DNA from: Marinobacter sp.
GTDB taxonomy: Bacteria > Pseudomonadota > Gammaproteobacteria > Pseudomonadales > Oleiphilaceae
Direction: 5' to 3'
DNA length: 64,000 bases
NCBI GenBank assembly: GCA_018402255.1
Contig: JAGYIS010000004.1
Coordinates: forward strand, 1-64,000
In this document: piece after piece, positions 47,150-59,562 of the stretch
How positions within the stretch are numbered: position 1 is the first letter of the stretch
Layout of the letters: every line of letters starts with the position of its first letter
Program-made: the position numbers and the translations under genes
The notes under the pieces: generated by a model
What the model saw: the letters and a program-made list of their open reading frames with translations, nothing else
Databases searched by the model: none
What the model was told of the DNA's origin: nothing

Positions 47150-47159
47150 AGAACCTCTT

Positions 47160-47366
47160 ATGTACGTGTGCCTTTGCGTTGGCGTGACAGACAGAGAAAT
47201 CCGCAAAGCAGCGGATGACGGCATTAGCTCCATGCGCCAGTTGGGCAAAGAGCTGGGTGTCGGCCGGCAATGCGGCCGCTGCGCCTGCACGGCCCGGGAA
47301 ATTCTCAAAGAAGCCCGCTCTCCGGATTACATGGCGCTCGCTAATATGCTGGCACAACCGGCCTGA
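47160..47366 (+). CDS. bfd: Bacterioferritin-associated ferredoxin
   Basis: MYVCLCVGVTDREIRKA...GRQCGRCACTAREIL (Bfd CxC/CxxC). Confidence 0.93.
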   Translation: MYVCLCVGVTDREIRKAADDGISSMRQLGKELGVGRQCGRCACTAREILKEARSPDYMALANMLAQPA

Positions 47367-47490
47367 ACCTCCCTCCCGTTGGATCACCGGCAGACCGGCT
47401 ACTGAGTCTGTCTCGCATCCGACATTTTTTATCGCTGCCAAACCGGCTATCCTGATTAACTGATGAAGAAACAAATCAAGGATTCCGGTT

Positions 47491-47967
47491 ATGAAAGGCG
47501 ATAAGAAAGTTATTCAGTTCCTCAATAAAGTGCTGGCCAATGAGCTGACGGCCATCAATCAGTACTTCCTGCATTCGCGCATGTACAAGGATTGGGGCAT
47601 TACCAAACTGGCCGCCAAAGAGTACGAAGAGTCCATTGACGAAATGAAGCATGCTGATCAGCTGATCGAACGCATTCTGTTTCTCGAAGGGCTGCCCAAC
47701 CTGCAAGACCTGAACAAGCTGATGATTGGTGAGAACGTCCAGGAGATGATCGAGTGCGATCTGAAGCTGGAGCACCTCGCTCACACGGACCTGAAAGACG
47801 CCGTTATCTATTGCGAACAGGTACAGGACTTCACCAGCCGCGAACTGTTCCGCAGTATCCTCGATAGCGAAGAAGAGCACATCGACTGGCTCGAAACCCA
47901 ACTGGAAATGATTTCCCAGATGGGCATTCAGAACTATATCCAGCTTCAATCCTCTGCTGCGGAGTAA
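47491..47967 (+). CDS. bfr: Bacterioferritin
   Basis: [36 protein letters not shown]; Met heme ligand region DEMKHADQL. Confidence 0.95.
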   Translation: MKGDKKVIQFLNKVLANELTAINQYFLHSRMYKDWGITKLAAKEYEESIDEMKHADQLIERILFLEGLPNLQDLNKLMIGENVQEMIECDLKLEHLAHTDLKDAVIYCEQVQDFTSRELFRSILDSEEEHIDWLETQLEMISQMGIQNYIQLQSSAAE

Positions 47968-47976
47968 ACACGGACA

Positions 47977-49332
47977 ATGGACCTGTCATGTTTCAAGGCC
48001 TACGACCTTCGCGGTCGGGTGCCTGACCAGTTAAACCCCATTCTCGCCGAGAAAATCGGCCGGGCTTACGTGGCCATCACCGGCGCGAAAAAAGTCATCG
48101 TGGGTTATGACATCCGGCTTTCCAGCCCGGAAATCAGTGACGCACTCAGCTCTGGCCTGATGGCAGCAGGTGCCGACGTTTATGACATCGGCCTGTGCGG
48201 GACCGAACAGGTCTATTTCGCCACCAGCCACTATGGCATGGACGGTGGCATCATGGTCACCGCCAGCCATAACCCGAAAGACCACAATGGCATGAAAATG
48301 GTGGGTCCCGAGTCCCGGCCGATCAGCTCCGATAACGGCTTGAATGAAATCCGCGACCGGGTTCTTGAACCTTTCGCGGACGCACCGGAGCAAGGCCGGC
48401 ATGAGACACTGGAGGTGATGAGCGCCTACATCGACCATTTGTTGGGTTATGTCGATGCCGCCAGCCTCAAGCCCCTGACCATTGTCTGCAACGCCGGCAA
48501 CGGCGGTGCTGGCCTGGTGATTGATGAGATTGAGCAGCACTTGCCGTTCGAATTCATCAAACTTCACCATGAGGCGGATGGCCATTTCCCCAACGGCGTG
48601 CCTAATCCGATCCTGCAGGAGAATCGCAAGGTCACCGCTGATGCGGTCATCGAACACAGCGCGGCCATGGGCATCGCCTGGGACGGTGACTACGACCGCT
48701 GCTTCTTCTTTGATGAAAACGGCCGCTTTATCGAAGGCTATTACATCGTCGGCCTGCTGGCGGATCAGTTCCTGAGAAAAACCGGCGGCGGCAAGGTTAT
48801 CCACGATCCGAGGTTGATCTGGAACACCATAGAGCTTGTCGAAGCTGCCGGTGGCCAAGCCATTGAAAGCAAAACCGGCCACGCCTTCATCAAGCAAAGA
48901 ATGCGCGATGAAGACGCGGTCTACGGCGGCGAAATGAGTGCCCACCACTACTTCCGCGATTTCGCCTACTGCGACAGTGGCATGATCCCCTGGCTGTTAA
49001 TCGCTGAGCGACTGTGCCAATCCGGCCAGACCCTGTCGTCGTTAATCGACGCCAGAATCGAAGCCTATCCGGCCAGCGGCGAGATCAACCGCACCATCAA
49101 CGATCCCCCCAAAGTGATCGCCGCCATCGAAGCCAGATACACCGTCGGCGCCAAAAGCGTCAGCTACGTCGATGGCCTGAGCGTGGAATTCGACAACTGG
49201 CGTTTCAACCTGCGGATGTCCAACACCGAACCGGTGGTTCGCCTGAACGTAGAATCGAGGGGTGACATACCGTTGATGGAAGAAAAAACTGAAGAGTTGT
49301 TAGCGGAAATGGAAAGACTCAATATCCAATAG
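47977..49332 (+). CDS. Phosphomannomutase (CpsG/ManB type)
   Basis: FKAYDLRGRVPDQLN, VTASHNPKDHNGMKMVG, GIAWDGDYDRCFFFDENG. Confidence 0.92.
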   Translation: MDLSCFKAYDLRGRVPDQLNPILAEKIGRAYVAITGAKKVIVGYDIRLSSPEISDALSSGLMAAGADVYDIGLCGTEQVYFATSHYGMDGGIMVTASHNPKDHNGMKMVGPESRPISSDNGLNEIRDRVLEPFADAPEQGRHETLEVMSAYIDHLLGYVDAASLKPLTIVCNAGNGGAGLVIDEIEQHLPFEFIKLHHEADGHFPNGVPNPILQENRKVTADAVIEHSAAMGIAWDGDYDRCFFFDENGRFIEGYYIVGLLADQFLRKTGGGKVIHDPRLIWNTIELVEAAGGQAIESKTGHAFIKQRMRDEDAVYGGEMSAHHYFRDFAYCDSGMIPWLLIAERLCQSGQTLSSLIDARIEAYPASGEINRTINDPPKVIAAIEARYTVGAKSVSYVDGLSVEFDNWRFNLRMSNTEPVVRLNVESRGDIPLMEEKTEELLAEMERLNIQ

Positions 49333-49359
49333 GTTTAAAGAAAACACGTTCCGCCAACG

Positions 49360-49441
49360 GGCCAAGGTATGGGGTAGACCTTCAGAAACAATCAGGAAAT
49401 CCACGATTTCCGTTTCGGAAGGTCTACCCCATACCTTGGCC
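49360..49441. repeat. Large perfect 24-bp inverted repeat with nested inner stems (82-nt hairpin)
   Basis: ggccaaggtatggggtagaccttc ... gaaggtctaccccataccttggcc; nested ggaaatc/gatttcc. Confidence 0.95.
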
Positions 49442-49454
49442 TTACTCCCAAACC

Positions 49455-50571
49455 TCAAAGCCAGTTGTTGAGCATAATCCCGATACCAAACCGCTCAGTC
49501 CGCTCGTTGTAGTCAATCAGACTCTCGCCGTATCCGTTGTAATATTGGAAAAAGCCCTTCAGCGTATCGCCCATAGGAAAGCTATAGCCAAATTCCACGG
49601 ATGACTTGTTGTCCGACCGCAGATTGTTCAACAGCTTCAGAGAAAACGTGCGGTCTTCGCTCAGCTTGTAAACGGCGTGGTAACTGGCATGCCCCAGATA
49701 CCGAGTGATATCAGAATTATCATCGTCCCCGCTGCTTTCCGGCAGGCGATACCAGGGGTTCACCATAAACAGCCAGCGATCGTAACTGTACGCGGCAGAC
49801 CCCATGATCCGGTTCCAGCTCCGAGACCGGGGTTCAGACTGACCATTGGACTGATGGTTGAACCCCAGGGAAACCGCGCTCAACGTGCCCGGCCCCAGGT
49901 CCCAGTTCAGTCGCTGCCGGACGAAAATCTCGGGCTCGTAATTGGTCTCACGGAACGGCGCTGAATCTTTGGTGTTGTATACCTGCCAGAACGACTTCTG
50001 GGTATAGCCAAACCACAGTGTCGTGCCGTCATCGAAAACTCCGGTCAGCAGGGGGACTTTGAAGCTGATCTGATACTTGGCTTCTTCATACTCCAGTTCA
50101 TAATCATAACTGGCGCCGCCCAATCTGGGGCTGGTCGGTGTTGTGTTGGGGTGGTCTACGTAGGTGATGGGCAGAATGTAGTTTGGCCGATGGGTCAGAA
50201 AGCTGCCGGAGAACGAGAAGATGGCCTTTTCCGCCGCCAGATAGTTGTCTACCAGTGCTGCCACCATTCCAGTGTCTGACTCATCTTCGAGGGCATCGGT
50301 TACCAGCTCTTCCCGAACCGTGTCATCAGCTGCCAGAGCTTCGGATTCCCGTTCTGTCAGCTCCACAGTGGCTTCATCCGCTTTGTCGCGCGCGGTTGAC
50401 GGATCTCGCTGACTATCGTAGCAAGCCAAACGCTGGATGCCATCCCTGATCAGCGCACAATCCAGCGTATCAATATCTTCGGAGGTGGATTCCTGAGCGA
50501 GCGCCAAAGAATTTGCTGCCAGCAAAAATGTCAGAGCAAGCCCTGAATGGCCAGAGTGGAGGTTGTTTCAT
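49455..50571 (-). CDS. pldA: Outer-membrane phospholipase A; signal peptide frame-shifted
   Basis: LGFNHQSNGQSEPRSRSWNRIMG catalytic HxSNG; upstream signal peptide restored by removing one base at 50567-50569. Confidence 0.88.
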
Positions 50572-50580
50572 GGAAATTCC

Positions 50581-50913
50581 TCAAGATGTGGCGGTTATGC
50601 TGAGCCAGGTATGGACGATACTGTAAACCCAGATGCCAAGAAGTGTTACAGCCAGCAAAGAAAAAACCAGTTTGTGACGGAGATTGTGGGGGGCATTGGC
50701 TGAGCCGACCCAGCGCAAATACATCAAACCGATGAAGCTGAGAAAAACACCGAGGCTGGCGACCGCTGGTAAAATAAGCCACGCTGCGTTCAAAGACATT
50801 CCTGCATCGGCCTGGCGGCTGAACCAGATCATGGATACCAGCAAAACGGCGAGACTGGAAAACTCCACAATCAATAGAGGTTTGCGCAGGCGGTTCGGAT
50901 TCGTATCGGGCAT
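50581..50913 (-). CDS. Small multi-TM membrane protein
   Basis: 110 aa with three hydrophobic segments. Confidence 0.55.
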   Translation of the reverse strand: MPDTNPNRLRKPLLIVEFSSLAVLLVSMIWFSRQADAGMSLNAAWLILPAVASLGVFLSFIGLMYLRWVGSANAPHNLRHKLVFSLLAVTLLGIWVYSIVHTWLSITATS

Positions 50914-51123
50914 GTGGCTCCCTGATCTGGCGATCGGTATTAGGAAAAGGCGTGGTTAACGGGTATGGTAACCGCAATTGTCATTAGAACGGTCACAGCC
51001 TACAAAACTGTCATTATGATGGTTGAAATCAAATTCTGTTTCCGGCATTTGGTTTTTTTGCAGGGGCTCAATCGCTATAATGCTGCGACCAAAAGATTAT
51101 AACGCTCAAATGCGAGGTGCATT

Positions 51124-51543
51124 GTGAAGATGAAGAGAGTCCTGGCTGTTGTTTTGCTTGGTTTTGGCCTGGCTGCTGGTGCCGCACTGGCTAGTGTTGA
51201 AGACGAGATTCGTAGCCGTATTCAGCCGATTGGTAACGTGTGTTTGCAGGGCGAAGAGTGTGGTGAAGCGGCAGCTGCCAGCGAAACCGCCAGTTCTGGC
51301 CCGCGCTCCGGGAGTGAAGTTTACGATGCAGCCTGCATGGCCTGCCACACCACTGGCGCCGCTGGTGCTCCGGTGATTGGCAATGCTGAACAATGGGCTC
51401 CGCGCATCGAAAAGGGCATGGACACCCTGATTGACCACGCTATTAACGGCTTTAATGCCATGCCGGCCAAAGGTGGTTGCTCCAGCTGCTCCGATGAAGA
51501 GATCGTGGCATCGATCGAACATATTATCGGGCAAAGCCAGTAA
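51124..51543 (+). CDS. Cytochrome c5-type protein
   Basis: Signal peptide, CMACHTTGAAGAPVIGN, GGCSSCSDEEI. Confidence 0.93.
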   Translation: MKMKRVLAVVLLGFGLAAGAALASVEDEIRSRIQPIGNVCLQGEECGEAAAASETASSGPRSGSEVYDAACMACHTTGAAGAPVIGNAEQWAPRIEKGMDTLIDHAINGFNAMPAKGGCSSCSDEEIVASIEHIIGQSQ

Positions 51544-51558
51544 CAGATTGTTGTCTGA

Positions 51559-51590
51559 CAAAGCCCCGATTCATCGGGGCTTTGTTGTTT
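51559..51590. terminator. Rho-independent terminator
   Basis: caaagccccgat-tc-atcggggctttg then T-rich. Confidence 0.85.
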
Positions 51591-53609
51591 TACAGCCCCA
51601 GATCGCCCAGCAATGCACTGAGCGTGGCTTTGCCCTTCTTCTGGTTGGCCTCCTTATCCTGGTCGCCCATGCCTTGCCATTTCACATCCTCTTCCGGCAA
51701 TTCATCCAGAAATCGGCTGGGAATGGTTTCCAGCTTTTCGCCATATTGCTTGCGGGACGCCGCGTAGGTCAGCGATAAGGTCTCCCTTGCCCGGGTAATG
51801 CCCACGTACATCAGCCTGCGTTCTTCTTCGATATTACCTTCTTCTATGCTGTTGCGATGGGGCAGAATCTCTTCCTCAAGCCCCATAATGAATACATGCG
51901 GGAACTCCAGCCCCTTGGAGGCGTGCAGCGTCAGTAGCTGAACCTTGTCGCTGTCGTCTTCTTCTTCGCGCTGCTCCATCATGTCCCGCAGGATCAGCTT
52001 GGCGATGGTGTCTTCAATGCCAAGCTCGTCCGCCGTGCCCTTACCGTCGTCCAGCATGCGCTGGATCGATTCCACCAGGTACCAGATGTTCTCCATCCGC
52101 CGTTCGGCCTGTTTCGGGCTGCCGGAATGCTGGTGCAGATACTCGTCGTATTCGATGTCGGTGAACAGCTGCTTGATGACCGGAACCGGGTCTTCGGTAA
52201 ACAGCCGCTCGCAGGTTTTGTCGACCCAGTGGGCGAAGCGGCGCAAACGATCCAGACCTTTCTCGGTGACGTGGGTTTCGGCGCCCATATCGCTCAGCGC
52301 CCGGAACAAACTGATGTTGCGTGAGCGGGCGTAGTGGCTCAGCTGCTCCAGGGTGCGCGGGCCGATTTCACGGCGGGGCACGTTGACCACCCGCAAAAAC
52401 GCGGCGTCGTCATCCGGGATTGATCATCAGGCGCAGGTACGACATGGCGTCTTTGATTTCGCTCTTGGAAAAGAACGACTGACCGCCAGAGATCCGGTAG
52501 GGAATCTGGTACGCCTGCAGTTTCATCTCCAGCAGTCGGGCCTGGTGGTTGCCCCGGTAAAGCACGGCAAAATCTTTGAAATCGAGACCGTTCTTGAGCT
52601 TCTGGTCCAGAATTTCCGTGGCCACCCGCTCGGTCTCGGCGTCTTCGTTGCGGCAGCGGATGATGCGAATTTCCTCACCAATGGTGTGGTCACTCCACAG
52701 GGCTTTCTCGAACACGTGGGGGTTGTTGGCGATGACCGTGTTGGCACAGCGCAGAATACGGCTGGTGGAACGGTAGTTCTGTTCCAGCTTGACGATCTTC
52801 AGGCTGGGGAAATCCTCTTTAAGCTGTGCCAGGTTTTCTGGTCGTGCGCCGCGCCAGGCGTAGATCGACTGGTCATCATCGCCCACCACCGTGAAGGCGG
52901 CGCGCTCGGCAACCAGCTGTTTGACCAGCTCGTACTGGCATACGTTGGTGTCCTGGTACTCATCCACCAGCAGATACCGGATTTTTTTGCGCCACTTGGT
53001 CAGTACCTCCGGATTGTCCCGGAACAGCTGCACTGGTAGCAGAATCAGGTCATCAAAGTCGACCGCGTTGTACGCTTTCAGGTATTCCTTGTAATGCTTG
53101 TAGACAATGGCGATGCGTTGCTCGCGCTCGTCCGCCGCCTTGCTGTAGGCCTCGGTCGGGCTACGCATGGCGTTTTTCCAGGACGAGATGGTCATCTGCA
53201 CGTCGTTCAGCTCATCGCCGGCGTCGGCACTGGCTTCGCGCATCATCAGGTCTTGCAGCAGGGCTTTGGCGTCTTCGGCATCGAAGATAGAAAAGCCGGG
53301 GTGGTAACCCAGGTGAGTGTGTTCTTCCCGGATGATATTGAGACCCAGGTTGTGAAAGGTAGACACAATCAGGCCCCTTGCCTTGCCCCGATCGACAATC
53401 TTGCTGACCCGCTCCTTCATTTCCCGGGCGGCTTTATTGGTGAAGGTCAGGGCAGCGATATGCCGGCCCGGAATGCCTTTTTCTTCAATCAGATGGGCGA
53501 TTTTCCGGGTGATCACGCTGGTTTTGCCACTGCCAGCACCGGCCAGCACCAACAGGGGGCCATCGGCGTAGCGTACCGCTTCACGTTGTCTGGGGTTGAG
53601 CTTGTTCAC
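51590..53609 (-). CDS. rep: ATP-dependent DNA helicase Rep, frame interrupted once
   Basis: MNKLNPRQREAVRYADGPLLVLAGAGSGKTSVI ... LRLMINPG(stop); continues DDDAAFLRVVNVPRREIG in another frame; extra C at 52416-52417. Confidence 0.92.
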
Positions 53610-53753
53610 AGTTTAGGGGCCAACCAGGGTACCTTTCGGGGTATTTGTGCGTGTGGCTATTCTACACTAGCCGGTCTTTCTGTACCTTGGCGTTGTATCA
53701 GCTATGCTTCCTAGAATGGACTTCGTTGTTGACTGACACATGGATCCTGCTCG

Positions 53754-55487
53754 ATGACACTGCCTTTGGACACCAGGCCTGATCGCCTCCGCCTGTTGGT
53801 GCTGACCCCGGAGTATGCAGACTTTCTGTGGCTCGGTGCCCTGCTGGACGACGATCCTGAAATCAGTCCGGACGCCATCTGGTGCCCGGACCTGGTGGAT
53901 TGTGACGATCTTATCCGCAACGCCAGTTTTGATGTCATCGTTTGGGACTGTATTTTTCATGGCGGGGATGAATCGGCATTCCTCCAGTACCTCGCGGTGG
54001 CCAGTGAGGACAAGCCGGTACTGGCGCTGAGCGCAGAGCCTTGCGGCGAGCGCGGAGAGATGCTGACTCTTGACGGAGCCTCAGACTATCTGTGCCGGCA
54101 AACGCTTGACCGCTGGAGCTTTCGCCGGGCGGTCAAGTACCTCTGGTACCGGGAGCAGTTGTCGGAGTCGGCCCATGGCCAGCTTGGCCGGGAAGTGGCG
54201 ACCGGTTTTATTAACCGGGATCTGTTTTTTGATCGTTTGCAGCAGGCGCTGCTGCGGGCGGAGCGTGCCGGGCATCGATTGGCGTTGCTGCACCTCAATG
54301 TGGATGACTTCCGCACCATCAACGAATCCTTCGGCTACCAGAGAAGCGATCAGTTAATGTATCGGTTGGCAGACCGCCTGCGCCAGAAGCTGCGCCGGGT
54401 GGATTCCCTGATGCGCATTGGCGGCGATGAGCTGGCCATCATTGTTGAAAAGGTGGAAGACTCCCTCGATATCACCCAGATCATCCGCAAAGTGGTGGTC
54501 GCACTGGACGAGCCACTGACACTCGATGGTCAGAGTGTTGTAGTCAGTGCCAGCCTGGGTGTCGCCACTTATCCGGAGGCCGGTGACAGCCCTGAAGAGC
54601 TGCTTCGGCGTGCCAATCGCGCCATGTTTGAAGCTAAGCGCGATCCGGGCACCAGCTTCCGGTTTTACGACCGGCAGCTGCACATTTCCGCGGGTTACCA
54701 GCTCCGGCTTGAGGCCGATCTGCGCAATGCGCTGCGGGGCAAGGAGCTGGAGCTCTTCTATCAGCCCCGAATAGATCTGGCGACAGAGGAAGTGCGCGGC
54801 GTTGAGTGTCTTCTGCGCTGGCATCACCCAGAGCGAGGTTTAGTGGGGCCGGATGAATTTATCCCGGTGGCGGAGCGCAGCGGGCTGATTGTACCCATTG
54901 GTTACTGGGTGATTGAACAAGCCTGTAAGCGCCTTCAGGAAAGTGGCGAGCTGGGGTTTGCCGGGTTGGTGTTTGCGGTCAACCTGTCGTTCCGTCAGTT
55001 TCACGACCGTAAAATGACCGAGACAATCTTCAGGATTATTTTCAACGCCAATGTTGATACCAGTCTGCTGGAGCTGGAGCTGACCGAAAGTGCGATGATG
55101 CACGATCCGGAATACGCCCAGCGCTGCCTGCGGGAGCTGAATCAACTGGGCATCAGTTTTGCGCTGGATGATTTCGGGACCGGCTTTTCGTCCCTGAGCA
55201 ACCTGCAGCATCTGCCTATTTCACTCGTCAAGATCGACAAATCCTTTGTCCAGGATCTGGGCAAGTCTGCCGATGCCGAGCACATTATCCGGGCCATTAT
55301 CAGCCTGGCCCACAGCCTTCAGATCAGTGTTGTGGCAGAGGGCGTGGAAACCGAAAGCCAGCTGGAATTCCTGCGCCAGCAACACTGCGACGAAATCCAG
55401 GGCTATTACTTTGCCCGCCCCATGCCCTGGGACGATCTTGTACAATTCCTGAACCGCCGAAACCAGTCTGCTTGCCTGCAGCAGTAA
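53754..55487 (+). CDS. Receiver-like/GGDEF/EAL-like protein with variant motifs
   Basis: [50 protein letters not shown]. Confidence 0.88.
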   Translation: MTLPLDTRPDRLRLLVLTPEYADFLWLGALLDDDPEISPDAIWCPDLVDCDDLIRNASFDVIVWDCIFHGGDESAFLQYLAVASEDKPVLALSAEPCGERGEMLTLDGASDYLCRQTLDRWSFRRAVKYLWYREQLSESAHGQLGREVATGFINRDLFFDRLQQALLRAERAGHRLALLHLNVDDFRTINESFGYQRSDQLMYRLADRLRQKLRRVDSLMRIGGDELAIIVEKVEDSLDITQIIRKVVVALDEPLTLDGQSVVVSASLGVATYPEAGDSPEELLRRANRAMFEAKRDPGTSFRFYDRQLHISAGYQLRLEADLRNALRGKELELFYQPRIDLATEEVRGVECLLRWHHPERGLVGPDEFIPVAERSGLIVPIGYWVIEQACKRLQESGELGFAGLVFAVNLSFRQFHDRKMTETIFRIIFNANVDTSLLELELTESAMMHDPEYAQRCLRELNQLGISFALDDFGTGFSSLSNLQHLPISLVKIDKSFVQDLGKSADAEHIIRAIISLAHSLQISVVAEGVETESQLEFLRQQHCDEIQGYYFARPMPWDDLVQFLNRRNQSACLQQ

Positions 55488-55539
55488 GCCGCTGTACCTT
55501 TGCGCATTAATTCCGAACGCGAAACCATACAGAGGTTGC

Positions 55540-57867
55540 ATGAACAGTATCTCCCGGCGCATTGCCGATGAACTTGGCGTACGCGAGCAACAGGTTAATG
55601 CCACCGTGGCTCTGCTGGATGAAGGTTCCACGGTTCCGTTTATTGCCCGTTACCGGAAAGAGGTCACCGGCTCGCTGGACGACAATCAGCTACGAACGCT
55701 GGAAGAACGCCTGCGTTACCTGCGCGAGCTGGAAGACCGTCGTGGCACCATCCTCAACAGTATTGAGGAACAGGGCAAACTGACCGATGAGCTGCGCGCA
55801 GCCATCGATGCCGCCGACACCAAGAATCGTCTGGAAGATCTGTACCTGCCCTACAAGCCCAAGCGCCGCACCAAGGCCCAGATTGCCCGGGAAGCGGGCC
55901 TGGAGCCGTTGGCGAACGCGTTGTTTGATGATCCAGCGCTTGATCCGGAGGCCACCGCTGCTGGCTACCTGAATCCGGAGGCGGGTGTAGAGGACACCAA
56001 AGCGGCACTGGACGGCGCCCGCTACATCCTGATGGAACGTTTTGCCGAAGACGCTGAATTGCTGGGGTCGCTCCGAGACTTTATCTGGCAGCAAGGTCAG
56101 CTGAAAGTCACCGTGGTGGACGGCAAGGAAACCGAAGGCGCCAAGTTCCGGGACTATTTTGATCACGTCGAACCCCTGAAGAAAGTACCGTCACACCGGG
56201 CCCTGGCGATTCTGCGCGGTCGTAACGAAGGTGTTCTGGCCTACACTCTGGTGGTGGGCGATGAGGACGAAAACCGTCGTCAGCCGCACCCGGCTGAACA
56301 ACGGATCGCCGCTCGCTGGAATATTCGTGATAACGGCCGGGCCGCAGACAAGTGGCTGTCCGAGGTGGTGCGCTGGACCTGGCGCGTCAAGCTGTCGACA
56401 CAGATTGAAACCGACCTGATGGCGCAGGTGCGTGAGGCTGCAGAAGCGGAAGCCATTAACGTGTTTGCGGCCAATCTGAAAGATTTGCTGTTGCTGGCTC
56501 CGGCAGGTCCCCGGCCCACCCTTGGCCTGGATCCCGGCCTCCGGACCGGCGTCAAAGTGGCCGTTATTGATGGCACCGGGCAGGTGGCAGACCATGGCGC
56601 TATCTACCCCCACGCACCAAAAAATCAGTGGGATCAATCCATTGAACAGATGGCTGCCTGGTGCCGCAAGTATAAAATTGAGTTGGTGGCCATCGGCAAC
56701 GGCACCGCATCACGGGAAACCGAAAAGCTGGTGGGCGATCTGAGCAAGCGCTACCCCGAACTCAAATTGGCCCGGATTGTGGTTAGCGAATCGGGGGCAT
56801 CCATCTATTCAGCGTCCGAGTTTGCCTCTCGGGAATTGCCGGACCTGGATGTCACCATTCGCGGCGCGGTATCGATCGCCCGCCGTTTGCAGGATCCGCT
56901 GGCCGAGCTGGTCAAGATTGAACCCAAGTCCATTGGCGTCAGGCCAGTATCAGCACGACGTGTCTCAGGTGCAGTTGTCGCGCAGCCTGGATGCGGTGGT
57001 GGAAGACTGCGTAAACGGAGTGGGCGTGGATCTCAATACCGCGTCGGTACCGTTGCTGGCAAAAGTGTCCGGTCTGAACCAGAGCATTGCCCAGAACATC
57101 GTCGATTTCCGTAGCCAGAACGGCATGTTCAAGAATCGCAAGCAGCTGCTGAAAGTGGCCCGACTGGGTGACCGCACCTTTGAACAGGCGGCGGGGTTTT
57201 GCGGATTGCCGGTGGTGAGAATCCACTGGACCGGTCATCAGTGCATCCGGAAGCCTACGGCGTGGTGGAAGCCATCGCCAAACGTAACAACCGGAACATT
57301 GACAACATCGTGGGCGATTCGGCCTTTTTACGCGGCCTTAACCCCCAGGATTACGTTACCGAGCAGTTTGGTTTGCCCACCATCAAAGACATTCTCTCCG
57401 AGCTGGAAAAGCCGGGCCGTGACCCCAGGCCGGAGTTCCGGTTTGCCAGCTTTGAGGAAGGTGTGGAAACCCTGAAGGATTTGAAACCCGGCATGGTGCT
57501 GGAGGGCTCGGTCACCAACGTGACCAATTTCGGTGCCTTTGTCGACATCGGCGTGCATCAGGATGGCCTGGTGCACATTTCGGCGTTGTCCCATACTTTC
57601 GTCAAAGACCCGCGCGAAGTAGTCAAAGCGGGTGATATTGTTAAGGTGAAAGTCATGGAAGTGGACATTCCCCGTAAACGGATTGCCCTGACCATGCGTA
57701 TGGATGATCAGCCGGGTGCTGAAACCTCTGCCAAACCTGCACGGGGCGGCGATAAAGCCGGCGGCCGATCGGCGGGCCGCAAGCCTCAGGGCGGTCAGGC
57801 TGAGCAAGGCACCATGGCCGGAGCTCTGGCACAGGCGCTGGCGTCAGCCCGTAAAGACGGTCGTTGA
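55540..57867 (+). CDS. tex: Tex-family transcription accessory protein, frame interrupted twice
   Basis: [26 protein letters not shown] (out of frame), S1 domain [31 protein letters not shown]. Confidence 0.93.
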
Positions 57868-57934
57868 TACCACTTCATTGATCCAATGGCGGCCACCCCT
57901 CACGAGGGGGTGGCCGCTTCAACAGGAGCTCACC

Positions 57935-59493
57935 ATGGCTGAATCCCGCCACTCCCTGTTTTACCAGTTTGCCGCCACCGATTGGGATGGCTTTCTCAAA
58001 GGTGTTGAAAAAGAAGGCCTGCGGGTGGATGCCAACGGATTTGTTGCGCAGACCCCACACCCGGTGGCTCTGGGCTCGGCCCTGACCCACCCTCGCATCA
58101 CCACCGACTACTCGGAAGCCCTGCTGGAGTTGATCACCCCGGTATTCAACTCCACTGAAGCCATGCTGACATCGTTACGGGATACTCACCGGTTTGTTCA
58201 GCATCACCTGGGTGATGAAGTGTTCTGGGCGGCGAGCATGCCTTGTGAGATAGATGGTGATCAAAGCATTCCCATTGCCCGCTATGGCAGCTCTAATATC
58301 GGCCAACTCAAGCACGTTTACCGTCAGGGATTGGCGGTGCGTTATGGTCGGATCATGCAGAGCATTGCCGGCGCCCACTACAACCTGTCTTTGCCCGACA
58401 GTTTCTGGGTTAAGTGGCAGCAGGTGACCGGCAATCAGCAGTCGCTGAAGGATTTCAAATCGGATCAGTACTTCTGGCTGATCCGAAACTTCCGGCGTCG
58501 CAGCTGGCTCCTGATGTTGCTGTTTGGAGCGTCACCGGCACTGGATGCCAGCTTCGTCGCCAATGTAAAACACGATCTTGGCCGGTTTAATGACAATACC
58601 TGGTACGGCAAGCACGCTACCTCGTTGAGGATGGGCGATCTGGGCTATCACAACAACGCCCAGGCATCCCTGAACATCTGCTTTAACGAGCTCAGCACCT
58701 ACACCGGAACTCTGGACAAGGCCATCCACACCAACTGGCCAGCTTATGAAGCAATTGGCACCCGGCGTGACGATGGTGAGTTCATTCAGATCAACACCAA
58801 CGTGCTGCAGATCGAGAACGAGTATTACAGTGCAGTGCGCCCCAAGCGGACCACCGGACCAGGCGAGAAACCGATACAGGCGCTCGATGCCCGGGGCGTG
58901 GAATATATTGAAGTGCGCTGCCTGGATCTTGATCCGTTTTCCCCGTGGGTGTTAACCAGGCCCAGATCGACTTTCTTGACCTGTTTTTACTGGATTGCCT
59001 GCTGAACGATTCGCCACGCATCGGCGATGACGAATGTCAGCGCCTGGATGACAATTACAAAGACGTGGTGGCGTCAGGTCGCTGGCAGGAGCTGAGCCTG
59101 TGTCGGGGTGGCCAGCGGGTGCCGGTTGGTCCGGCTGCCCGGGAATTGCTCGAGCAACTGCAGCCACTGGCGGAATTGCTGGATAGTTGGGGCGAGAGCG
59201 ACACCTATTGTGCGGCGCTGGCAACACAGCGTGACAAGCTGCAGGGTGATGACTGGTCGGTACCTTCCGCTCAGGTACTGGACGCAATGAGCGGTGCGGG
59301 CCTTGGTCACAGAGACTGGGTTATGGATATATCCCGTCAGCACCAGCAAACCCTCCGCAACGAAGGGCTGGCGTCGGACGTCCTGGCGGACTATCAGGCC
59401 ATGACCGAGAACTCTCTGGCCGAGCAAAAAACGCAGGAGGAGGCCGATACTCGCCCATTCAGTGAATTCCTGGAAGAGTATCTGCGAGCCTGA
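57935..59493 (+). CDS. gshA: Glutamate-cysteine ligase, frame interrupted once
   Basis: LKGVEKEGLRVDANG, GDLGYHNNAQASLNICFN, YIEVRCLDLDPFSP|VGVNQAQIDFLDLFLL. Confidence 0.93.
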
Positions 59494-59524
59494 CCGGTTG
59501 TTGCGTCACAGCCAGAAGCGGACG

Positions 59525-59562
59525 TGCCGCACAGAAACCGGATAACGGTTTGCGGCTTTTGT
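59525..59562 (+). terminator. Probable terminator after gshA
   Basis: gccgca..tgcggc with inner aaaccg/cggttt, then ttttgtt. Confidence 0.6.

Noticed and set aside
56941-57200. Programmed frameshifting in tex
   Set aside because: Two compensating indels, one an inserted A outside any slippery heptamer; assembly error is far simpler.
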